DNA of 64,000 nucleotides from NCBI GenBank assembly GCA_001936135.1, contig CP012816.1:186001-250000 (forward strand), written 5' to 3'. Below, one piece after another: positions 20,373 through 30,200 of this stretch. The DNA is from Saccharomycopsis fibuligera x Saccharomycopsis cf. fibuligera. Lineage: Eukaryota; Ascomycota; Saccharomycetes; Ascoideales; Saccharomycopsidaceae. Under the pieces are notes generated by a model. That model saw nothing but the letters and a program-made list of their open reading frames with translations. It was not told the DNA's origin and ran no database searches. The position numbers and the translations under genes were made by a program. The stretch's first letter is position 1; each line of letters opens with the position of its first letter.

Positions 20373-21438
20373 ATTTTTAGCCATCACACTTTACTCTTTG
20401 TTTTGTTTTGTTTTTAATTTCAACTTTTGGCTCAACTGATTTTCAAGTTTTTATTTTCTATTTTGTTTTTTGTTTTATTTGACGCTCTTTTTGGTCATTT
20501 TATGTTGTTTTAATCTTTTGGTTTATTAGTATTTTTCCTATGTTTGATTTTTAACAATTGCTTACTCATTTCTTTTTATAATGCTTTCTCACTTAATTTC
20601 ACGTAATCATCATCTTTTCCCCTTCATTTATATTTTCCAGATAATATTTACATGTCATCATCCGTTTTTGCTTTAATATTCAGCCTCTACATAGCTTCAA
20701 ACTATCTAATATTTAGTCATTTAATTAATGGTTTACCGCATTTTGCATCTCATTCTGCTGCTTTATACTGCTTATAGCTTCAAAAGATTACGCTGATCAT
20801 GCATGTCGGTTCGTCTTGTAGCATATGGCTTTTTACTTTTTTATCTTCATACATATATGTGATCTTCTAATTACTGAATAGACGGGCAGAAATTATAAAT
20901 CTCTAGCTTGTGCGCCAGGAAACCCGATAGGTACTGCCAATAATATACTTCCTGCTTTTTTGTGGAAAACATAGAATAACGTAGAGTACACCCCGCATCT
21001 TGGATCTATACTTGAGCCCAGAGACAAAATTTTATACGTGTCAATTCCGTCAGTCATTTTGTAGAATGTCAAGTCGGGAATCACGCCTCTTGACATATTT
21101 TGTTTCATAGTTAATAAGCTGCTTTTTTTTTTTTTTTTTCTTTTGGTAATAATAACAGTGAAAAGAGCATTTGAAATCATTTCCTGTGCCTCATAAAGTT
21201 GAGCTAATGTAAACTTATCTTACATATGCACAATAATGCCTTTTAAAACCATAATGTACATTGAAAGAAAAAGAGCAAATAAGAAACAATAAAAAAAAAA
21301 AAAAATAGATACCAATTAATTAATACACACATCTAACAATTAAAAAGAAGAAAAAACAAATAGAAACAAAAAGCAAGTGCAAGTGCAAAAGCAAGTACAA
21401 GAGCAACCACCCACTAACTTACTTACACACTTAACCAA
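20373..21438. other. Convergent intergenic region RCH1/ARP9
   Basis: A 1.07-kb AT-rich spacer between two 3' ends. It holds T-rich RCH1 terminator DNA, a doubtful 95-codon frame and a CAAGTGCAAGTGCAAAAGCAAGTAC-like short repeat near 21370-21400. Confidence 0.5.
20893..21180 (-). CDS. Hypothetical 95-codon ORF, doubtful
   Basis: A 95-codon ATG frame in the convergent RCH1/ARP9 spacer. It includes a Lys run encoded by a T-tract on the plus strand (about 21124-21139), which weakens it. From the internal methionines onward the composition is protein-like but matches no family I know. No splice sites or promoter support it. Most likely a chance frame; kept because the spacer is otherwise empty. 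Confidence 0.15.
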   Translation of the reverse strand: MISNALFTVIITKRKKKKKSSLLTMKQNMSRGVIPDLTFYKMTDGIDTYKILSLGSSIDPRCGVYSTLFYVFHKKAGSILLAVPIGFPGAQARDL

Positions 21439-22911
21439 CTAATGATTCAAATCCCAAATCAAATTTGGCCCATTTTCTTCAAAATCTCCCTTTTTAATCA
21501 CGTATAACTCATTGCCAATATTACTTATAGCATTATGATGGCTTCCAGGTCCAAAAGACAACCGAACAAAAATCAATGCTCCCAAGATTGTCAAATCATT
21601 AAATTGTTGTTGATCCGAATCTTTCCATTCTTGAAAATACTCTAATTTTTTCAAAAGCTTAATATTGGTTGGTGCTTGAGAGAAGATCATTGATGGATCA
21701 TTGCCGATTGCTGTAGTTGCTCTAAATTTGGCCTCTGGATTACCATCAGGGTCATTTGGGTCTTCGTTTGTAATTAAGTAGTTTTTACGTAACAGCTCGG
21801 TCAAATATTCTTTGAATCCTCTAATACTAGTGATTTCACCATTTATTATGATGTTGGACCAAAGTTCTTGACGTTTGTGAAGTTCAGGGTACTTAGATAT
21901 AGTGTAGTTGATGTAATAATCAATATTGTCAATGAGTTCCTCGGCACCTAAGAATCTTTGCTTACCAATAGTGTGCTCATTGCCTTGTGAGTCAATGAAG
22001 CTGTTATATTCAAGCTCGTGGTTATGTTTGCTGGCTGATTTCTTAGAAGAAGAGGTCAGATCCTTACCATTACCGGATTTCCCCTTATTGGCTTTTTCAT
22101 GTTTTTCTCTCTCCAATAACAACTCTTTTGGCTGATTAGAATTAACGATCTTCAAAACATCAATTTCGTCTTCATCTAAATCAGTGTTTTGGCTGGTCTT
22201 GTTTGATTCTGCTAGCACTTCATAAATTTCTGATTTTTTCAAATCTTCAATTTGCCACGGTTTTAAATGTGGTAACAATGTTTGCAATCTCTTGTTGATG
22301 GAATTAGCTCCTACTGGCAATGTTAAGCCAGCATAGCTTAGGGGCAAATAATCAATGATTGGCTGGATGGACAACTTGTCATAACCTACATCAACAACTA
22401 ACGCAGTGTTGACATTATTGGAACCATATGCAAATAACAAACTTAATGAGTTGGATAGCACTGATACGGAATTCAAATGGTCCAAGTTTTCATAAAAATA
22501 ATTAATTGAGGACTGTAAATTAGTTTTGGAAAAGTTATCAAAAACTGCCGAAGAAGTAACAATAACTAAGTTGATATTTAAGTTCAGGGTCTGCAAGAAC
22601 TGTTGAGTGTTATCTTCAATGCTGTACTTCAATATGGATTTAAACAGAAGTTTAACAAAATAATTGAAAGCTTCATGGTTGGTGATGATTCCGTTCTCTA
22701 TGAATTTCACCTCATCAGATTCGTCCGCGGTGGAGGATGTAGAACTAAAATAGTTTGGCTTGCCATTGCTATGCTGATAAACTTTTGTAGGAATGGTTAT
22801 GGTCTTGGAGGGAAGCACGTCATGAAGAGTAGTAACCGCGTCAAATTGCACTCGAGTGACTTTAGAGCCGAGCTGGATAATAAAGTACTGATATTCTTTA
22901 TGTGGGGCCAT
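21439..22911 (-). CDS. ARP9: Actin-related protein Arp9, SWI/SNF and RSC subunit
   Basis: Nuclear actin-related protein that pairs with Arp7 on the HSA helix of the Snf2/Sth1 ATPase and couples ATP hydrolysis to nucleosome remodelling. The 490-residue frame starts MAPHKEYQYFIIQLGS, parallel to the MAP start of ScArp9 (467 residues). The degenerate actin fold is visible in ALVVDVGYDKLSIQPIIDY (phosphate-2-like, about 167-185). PVGANSINKRLQTLLP (about 199-214) and IIINGEITSIRGFKEYL (about 348-364) are further actin-fold words. A charged Lys/Glu/Ser insert lies at about 240-300. The actin nucleotide-binding DNG/GTG motifs are not intact, as usual for Arp9. Its convergent pairing with RCH1 is conserved with S. 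cerevisiae. The start shares an 840-bp divergent promoter with CSE4. Confidence 0.92.
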   Translation of the reverse strand: MAPHKEYQYFIIQLGSKVTRVQFDAVTTLHDVLPSKTITIPTKVYQHSNGKPNYFSSTSSTADESDEVKFIENGIITNHEAFNYFVKLLFKSILKYSIEDNTQQFLQTLNLNINLVIVTSSAVFDNFSKTNLQSSINYFYENLDHLNSVSVLSNSLSLLFAYGSNNVNTALVVDVGYDKLSIQPIIDYLPLSYAGLTLPVGANSINKRLQTLLPHLKPWQIEDLKKSEIYEVLAESNKTSQNTDLDEDEIDVLKIVNSNQPKELLLEREKHEKANKGKSGNGKDLTSSSKKSASKHNHELEYNSFIDSQGNEHTIGKQRFLGAEELIDNIDYYINYTISKYPELHKRQELWSNIIINGEITSIRGFKEYLTELLRKNYLITNEDPNDPDGNPEAKFRATTAIGNDPSMIFSQAPTNIKLLKKLEYFQEWKDSDQQQFNDLTILGALIFVRLSFGPGSHHNAISNIGNELYVIKKGDFEENGPNLIWDLNH

Positions 22912-23753
22912 CTTTAAAGTTTTGTGTGATTAGAATTTTGGTTGAGCTTGGTTGAATAGATAAAGTCAACACTGCAATTTTAAAAGCAAAGAGGCACGTC
23001 AACTTATGACCACTGCAAAAATCAATCTATATCTTCTATTAGTTCAATACTTCCACTCATTTTCTGTATCGCCAAAAGATAAAAGCAGAAAAACGCTTCA
23101 AATTCGTTTGTTTTTCGCGGAACTTGGAAGTTGAGCACGTGATATACCACAATTGCGGAACTCAAATGCCTGAAAAGTTCATCAGAAAAACGCGTCTAAA
23201 TCGAAATGAAAACAAAAACGACATAGAAAAGTAAAAAAAAAAAGGCTGGCTGAAACCGCCAACAGTGGAAGCAAATCAACAACACTCAGATTCTCAATCA
23301 CTCCCGGCTCCCTCGAAGGTTCCTAGGTTTACTTTCCTTTTCTTCTTTATAACCGGTATCTTACGTCTTTACGAGGGTATAGTTTGTTAATTGAGTCGCA
23401 TCAATCAATTGAGTTAACCACTCGTCAGTCGTCATTCGCTATTATATTTATGTCTGGTGCATTTCCGCAATTGAATTCAAGAAGTTAATGCAATAAAGGC
23501 GAGTCACATTATTGAAGTCAGAGAAGTAACATATAAAAGAAAGGAAAACTTGTTGCTTTAATTTCAAGGGTATCAACTATCATTTACTGAACTATCACGA
23601 AACTGTCAAAAACTATCAAACTTTTTGCTACTTCTAAGCGGCCATAATTTGATACCGATTATAAACGCAGTTGAATAATAAACAAAATCCAGTACAAAAA
23701 ATCCAAAAAAAAATAAAAAAATAAAAAAATAAAGATAAAAGAGAAAGAAAATA
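22912..23753. promoter_or_regulatory. ARP9-CSE4 divergent promoter with CACGTG and ACGCGT
   Basis: An 842-bp shared upstream region. ATCACGTG (on the minus strand) at 23136-23143 matches the Cbf1/CDEI consensus. ACGCGT at 23190-23195 matches the MCB box bound by MBF in G1/S. The MCB would fit S-phase-linked expression of the centromeric histone. Each site occurs once, and both lie nearer ARP9 than CSE4. Confidence 0.4.
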
Positions 23754-24326
23754 ATGGTCAGATTATCTGGTGGATCAAGCAGACCATCAGGAGCCGCCAA
23801 GTCCCCGAAACGAAGAAGAGCCGGCGGCACTAGCAGAAGCGCAATTAGCAAAAGCATATCGCACGGCAGTTCTAATACCCAAGTGAAAGCAGAACCAGAA
23901 GATAGTGATGAGGACTTTGATTCGGATACTGGTATAAACAGGAATCATCCGGCTGACCCTGTAGGAGGTCGAAGACATGATTCTGGTTCTGGTGCTGGCG
24001 CTGGGGCTTACAATAGCAGCAAAAAACGACGTTATAGACCAGGCACTCTCGCCATAAAAGAAATACGTAAATATCAAAAATCCACCAGTTTGTTGATTCG
24101 CAAACTACCATTTGCCAGACTAATAAGAGAAATTGCTACTGATTATATTGGTACTGAATATAATTTGAGATGGCAATCAATGGCGATTTTAGCGCTTCAG
24201 GAGGCAGCAGAAGCGTTTTTGGTGAACTTATTTGAAGATACTAATTTATGTGCTGTGCATGCAAAAAGAGTAACAATTATGCAGAAGGACATACAGTTAG
24301 CAAGAAGAATACGAGGCCAATTTTGA
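23754..24326 (+). CDS. CSE4: Centromeric histone H3 variant CENP-A/Cse4
   Basis: Replaces H3 in the centromeric nucleosome and seeds kinetochore assembly. The 190-residue protein has a divergent, basic and Gly/Ser-rich N-terminal tail (about 1-92) with no canonical H3 ARTKQ start. The histone fold begins at [18 protein letters not shown] (about 90-107). CENP-A hallmarks are the lengthened loop 1 in the [12 protein letters not shown] stretch, where H3 has DFKTDLRFQ, tryptophan in [14 protein letters not shown], and the C-terminal [17 protein letters not shown]. The C-terminal core reads like ScCse4. ScCse4 is 229 residues, so the tail is shorter here. An acidic patch ([12 protein letters not shown], about 47-58) interrupts the tail. 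The next gene rightwards apart from BOS1 is the Eis1-like gene. In S. cerevisiae CSE4 is adjacent to YKL050C, the EIS1 ohnologue. Confidence 0.97.
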   Translation: MVRLSGGSSRPSGAAKSPKRRRAGGTSRSAISKSISHGSSNTQVKAEPEDSDEDFDSDTGINRNHPADPVGGRRHDSGSGAGAGAYNSSKKRRYRPGTLAIKEIRKYQKSTSLLIRKLPFARLIREIATDYIGTEYNLRWQSMAILALQEAAEAFLVNLFEDTNLCAVHAKRVTIMQKDIQLARRIRGQF

Positions 24327-25560
24327 ACTGAAGTAAAAGTCAAAGTTGGATTTCGTTGGCTTTTATTGATTTTCTTGTTAGTTTCAGTTCGTGTTTTTTT
24401 GTTAATGTTTTTCGCTTGCTTTTTTGTTATGGCTTTTGTTACGGTTAGTTTTGTTTGTGTATTCGACAATGTTTATTAGTACTCTATTTCTTTGCGTTTT
24501 GCTTTTTATTTTTGCATTCTGGTTATGGTATTTTTGTCTTCTATCCTTTTGCATTAACTTGCACTAATATGTTATTACTTGATTTTTATTCTACTCTCTC
24601 TTTCGCTTCTTGTACTTTCCCTATATTTCAATTTTTATTCTTCTAATTGCAGATTCAATTTTCTCCGTGTACACTATCAATTTCATGCTGCATGCTCTTA
24701 TTCATATTTTATAAAAAGGTCACTCTTTGAGCTTCTGTACAAATACATAAATACGTGCAAATGTGTGATCTAAAATGTAAGTCAACAAATTTAGACCTCA
24801 AATACTTTGTTAACCAAGACTTTTTTTTCTATAGCGATTTTATTTGGCTTTGGCTGCTAATCCAGCCACAAAAATACTCAATTCTTGAAACTTGATTCGT
24901 GAGTCAGTTTATCTACATTAACATTAGAGCGGTTAAATAAAAATACGTTTACCAAAACTGTCAGAAAACGAAAACTAAAAAGTAAAGGCTGCAAAAATTG
25001 CCATTTTGGATAATCTGTGCCAGCTTATCATGACAAAAGCTTTATTTTTTGTCAAAAAATTGAAAATCAAAAATAAAATAAAAGTACGCCTCGATTTCAT
25101 ACATTTTCGTCATTATCATAAGGACAAACGTCCTGAAGTTTGTTCACCCTGTATTTATACATATTTTTTTACCTTCTCAATCAGAACCTTCTTTTGCTCT
25201 CATTCAACTAAATGTTTTGATATTGAAGTTATTGAATGAAGAATATGCTCCTACTATTTTTCTTTCAACATAACAAGCAAACAAAATTATCCAAAATATA
25301 CTATATTCAGCTTACCTGTTTGCAGCAAAACAGCTTAAAATGATGTGATTTTAGAAATTACAACAGCTAATCAGATACAAGGTTCGATGGAATTATGCAG
25401 TACTTTCTGGATTATTGACATCATTTACTGACTTCTAGCTGATGAATAGACTCTTTGTGATTTTCACCAACCCAGACTCTGTGCATATAATAACAAACAT
25501 TCGCAAGATAAAATGCTTAACCGTAATATTTTTACTTACTACCCATTAGATCGCTCATGG
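24327..25560. other. Convergent intergenic region CSE4/BOS1
   Basis: A 1.2-kb AT-rich spacer with no supported gene. Apparent frames (for example 25006-25239) are short and Phe/Lys/Ile-driven. Confidence 0.5.
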
Positions 25561-26444
25561 TCACCCAAGATACTTGTAAATGAAGTAAAAGCTCACTATA
25601 GTGAAAATTGCTCCAATGAAAAACACAAATCGGTCCTTGTATACTCTTCTCTCAATTTGTTGAATAGTTGCCCTAGAAACCCCCAAAGTTACCAAACTTG
25701 AAGATAACTTTTTTTCAAACTTGATCAAATATTCATTTTGCGTAACAATGTCATCAAAACTTGCTTGTCCCATCTCGAGAATTTCGTCAAGTTGTTGACT
25801 GGAACGACCCAATGAATTGTGCTCTTTGTAAAGGCCTTCTTTGTATGACATGCCACTGCCTCGCTGCTGCTGCTGCTGCTGCTGCTGTTGTTGTTGATAC
25901 GAGCCTACTGCTGATGATGAGGATGCTGTTGATGAAGAATATGGGTTATCGGTTGATGTCGTGGTGGACGATCCCAACCCAGCTGCTGAGCCAGGAAATC
26001 CACCATGAATCCTTGCTCCGCGGTTGAGTAATTCACTCCTACTGTTTTCCAAAGTTGCTTCTTCTTTACGTTTCTTGACATTATCAAACCTCAATTTCAA
26101 ATCGCTTAGTTCATTGCGAAATTTATCAATTCTTTTATTGTATTTTTGTTTATTTTCTTGATTTGTTTCCTTGGAGACAAGATCACTAAGCTCGTTAATA
26201 GTACGGTTCAAGCCAGTAATAGATACGCTGATTTGACCTTGTGTAGAAAGTGGTGCGTTAGCGTAGTTTGACTCAAAATAGGCGAGATCCTTTTTGAGAG
26301 TTTGTACCTGTTTGATACCGTGGCCAAACAAGGAGTTCTAAAAATGTTAGTTATTTTGGCTTGAAGACTTCATAAAGTATGAAAGAGCAGATTTTATCTG
26401 CTTAGTGAATCAGCTTTTCCGACGCCTAAACGAAAACGTACCAT
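25561..26444 (-). CDS. BOS1: ER-Golgi v-SNARE Bos1, spliced directly after the ATG
   Basis: Qb-SNARE that works with Bet1, Sed5 and Sec22 in fusion of COPII vesicles with the Golgi. Exon 1 is only the start codon (26442-26444); the intron is 26338-26441; exon 2 is 26337-25561. The product is 259 residues starting MNSLFGHGIKQ, parallel to MNALYNHAVKQ of ScBos1. The unspliced frame has no ATG at its 5' end, which supports splicing. An N-terminal three-helix region (about 1-100) is followed by a low-complexity spacer with a Gln run (about 150-160, from a CAG/CAA repeat). Then come the SNARE motif (about 175-235) and a C-terminal TM anchor (about 237-256, FVFFIGAIFTIVSFYFIYKY). The polyQ insertion is unusual for Bos1. 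Confidence 0.9.
26338..26441 (-). other. BOS1 intron (104 nt) immediately after ATG
   Basis: Donor ATG|GTACGT at 26441 and downward. The AACTAAC branch motif lies near 26352-26346, and a TTTTTAG acceptor ends at 26338. Only about 8 nt separate the branch motif from the acceptor AG. The branch heptamer is identical to that in TFB5. Confidence 0.87.
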
Positions 26445-27297
26445 GTTGTGCCTGAGTGTGATTATGTGGTGGTAACGAATTTCCTGGTGCTGACATGATT
26501 GAAGTGGTTCTCTCAAATGTAGCGTCACCATCTTTACTGTTTCCATACTAAAACTAAAAAAAAAATGGAATTTTAAGTCGATGACGCATTATGATGCAGT
26601 ATGGCGCTTAATGAAGTATAATTGTGCTCTATAATGCGCATTTCTGCTACTATCTGTAGAAACCATTTATTTATACATGAAACTACATTTGGGAATTTTC
26701 GATAACTTCATCACACATCATTACACTTCATGATGCTGCGCCCCACAGCGTCCTATGCCGACAGAACGGGACAAAAAGTCTGTTTGAATTGGTAATTGTA
26801 TTGTGTTAACTGTATTGTATATTGTAAACCAAGTAAATCAAGTGAACCAGGTAAAGCAACAGCCGATTTTCCACAATGCCAGCAAGCAGCGTTTACAGCA
26901 GCTGAAATTTGCCATTTTCTATTTGCCCCGGGAGTTCAATTTCTACTGAAAGAAAAAAAAAGACAAACAAAAGACAAAAAGAATGACGTTTTACACTTTT
27001 GCTTTATTGCTTGCTTTTTGCCCGCGGCGCCTTAGCTAGAGTTATCTCGTCAGTGAAGTGGTACTATGTTATTATAAAGCATATATTCGCTGTTTTTCCT
27101 ATTTTAATTGAACAAGCTTGTGCTTCACATTCCCAATTGCTGTCATTTTACTTCCTTACTTTCCTTTAGTTTACTCCGCTTTTTATCCATATTTGTACCA
27201 ATTGAATAGCCACATTAATACACGAAAACAGAGGAATACACACGCAATTGACAATCACACCTAACAAAGTGATAATATAAGAATAAAAAGTTGAAGG
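26445..27297. other. Divergent spacer BOS1/Eis1-like gene
   Basis: An 850-bp bidirectional promoter region with no supported gene. AT-rich. Several near-repeats of ATGATGCAGTATGGCG type lie at 26580-26640. Confidence 0.5.
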
Positions 27298-30200
27298 ATG
27301 CCTTTACTCAGCACTAGGAATAAGAGCAGACACTCCTCTTTGAGTGGCATTGCTCAGTATGAAAAGAATCTTAAAGCCAAGCAGAGCCCCTTAGGGATTT
27401 ACGGTACCATTAATAATAGCAACAACACAGCTAACACTACTGGCTCTAGCTCTGTTAGCGCCAACCAAGCAGCTTTCAGGGCTGCCGCTGCGGTGGCTGC
27501 TGGATTTAACATTCGCAATAATCACGGCACTGCTGGTACCACTGGCACCAAAGCTAAACGAAGCACCAATAGCAACATCGCCAAAAACAAAAAGACCAAG
27601 ACAAATAAAAATGGCGGAGCTGCAGTCAACCCAGCAAAACCAAACCCTCGCAGCTCGTTAACTTCTGGTTTTTATGGGTCTTCAAGAAGAAATTCTGCTA
27701 GTGGTGGCAACCCTGCAGTTGCAACTCCAAAGAGAGCCATTAACAATGATAATAACTACATTACCACTCCTGCGCCTGCTAGCACTGCTGCGGCAAATTA
27801 CTCAGATGAAATATCATCACCTTGGAATAGTGATAACATTGGCAGTGGCATAAATTACACTGAAATCAGCAAAAGTAAGAACAATAGCCACATTACACCA
27901 ACCACAGCAGGCAGTGATTATGACAATTACAGGAATAATGATGATATTTACCAATACGACGAAATTTATGATAACGATGATAATAACCGAGAATTCAACC
28001 AGCTATCTCCAAACATCACCAAGACTCCCGTCACTACAGCTATCGACGATCCAACTGAACCACCTACTCTTGCTAACCAGAGAGGCTTGATTGATAAAAC
28101 AAGCACTGCCATCAAAGCTGGAGGAATATCATCACCGATTACTTTGCATCAGGATATCGGTATCAGAAACTCTAATTTTCTGAGCATTGAGGACTACGGA
28201 AACGCATCTCAAAAGCAAGTTAGCTCGTCTAGACCAGTAGCAGGCGACCCTGGAGCTGCTGGTGATACCGAACCGGTAAGCCGCGATGAGAGTAACGTAC
28301 TTTTCGGTGGTCAACAAAATGACAATCTGAGCACAAATATGGGAAAAACGTTGTTACCTAATCCAGAGATCTTAAAGCATAAGTCTCCAAATAAACCTTC
28401 TCAAAATGGCGACTTGCAGCGTAATGGTTATGGCGATGACTATGAAGATGGACTGCAACCTAGAGATATTGAAGATTTAGATAACCGGTATGTGGGAAAG
28501 GTAAGTAATGATGAACACCAAAGTAAGTGGGTTCCAAATTACCAGCATGCAAATTACCAGTATGCCCAAAGTGATGAGAGATATCATCGAGATGAAGGCA
28601 ATCAAGACAAAAGACTAGCCGCAAATAGCGCAAATGCCGCATTGTACCAAAACAGCAAGCAACATCCACAAGAAAATTACAATTATAGTGATAGTCAGAA
28701 TCACAATAATGATAACCGCCACCGACAATCACAGGAGACAGATGATTTTTTGACCTCTGAAGAAGAAAGATTAGCTGACAGGAGTGCTTATGCTGCCCTT
28801 TACGAACAGCAAGCAGGTTTAGCAACGCAAAAAAGGAAGCCCCAAAACGAACAACAGCAGCAATTTGATCGTACTGACTATGAGGCCGCTGACGAGAGGC
28901 TCGCTACTAAAGGTGCCAGCGCTGCACTTCATGGGCCTCCGGGCACTACTGCCAAGAACAATACCTTCTTGACAAATGAGGAAGAAAATCTTGCTAGCAA
29001 GAGCGCAGGAGCTGCACTATTGTCTGGTGCCAAAAAACAGAAATATACCACACACCACTACCATAAGCTAATTCAACTGCAAAATCAAAAAACTACTGGA
29101 AATAACCAAACTACTGGTTCATTTTCTAAACCCAGCAATGCCAAAGGGAAAGACGGAAACGTCGACTTGGATCCAACATTTGCAACAACAAACAACCCGT
29201 TGGATGCCACTGATAAGAACCATCCAGTGCCTTCATTGAGCCACACTCCTTTAAGAACTTCGTCTCCTACAAAAAGTCCAAGAGGTGACAAGCATCCTGC
29301 ACAACAAAAATATCATCAAAGGCAGAAATTAAGTGATCACAGTCTAGATGGCCGTAATCAAGGCACAGGCGCCACCACTGTGGCAAGTGCTGTTAATAAT
29401 GGCGGTAATGATTTCATCAAAGGTAGTAGCCCAAGTCCTCAAAAAAAGAAGACAAAGAAAATACATGGCGCTTCTGGTGCTGGCTTAAGAAATTCACCTA
29501 CTTCCTCCCCGTCGAGACGTCAAAGTTCTATTTCTACTGCTGGAACTAGTGCTGGCATTGCTGCTATTGGGGCAATTGGGGCTTCTGGAAGAACTGGGGC
29601 AACTAGAACTGCTGGCCCATACTCTAGTAGCGACGAGGCTGCGAAGAAAGCCGCTTATGCTTCTGCTCTCAGAAACCATAGTATTCTGGCAGGTGCTGCT
29701 AATATTGTTAGCAAAGACAGAACTAGTTTTGAAAATGTTGGTGACAGTAACATTGGTCGTGAAGCATCGCCAAATATTGGTGGTATTTCAGCAACTGTTC
29801 CTGAACAGAAAGCTGCTAATGCCAACTCCAAAGAAAGTAATAGCACCAGAATAAAAGGTGGAGCTACAGCTGTAACTGCTGATCATCACTATAATGTCAA
29901 CGATGATCAGGGTAAAGTGAAACTTGGTGCTGGCTTAACTATGCCATGGTCAGAGGTCGAAAAAATTGCTCAAAGTCGTATAAATCCTGTGCTTAGTGAT
30001 ATTGATAATAACATTCGCAAGCAGCAGAAAGTTGATTTGGAAAAACAGCAACAAAAGCAGCAGGAAAGAGAATTAAAGCAAGCTGAAAGAGAACGGAAAC
30101 AACAAGAAAAAGAAAAGAAACATAGAGAAAAGGAACAAAAACAGAGGGAAAAAGAGCAAGAGAAGCAAAGAGCTCTGTTAGCGGTTGCTGAGGGTTCTGG

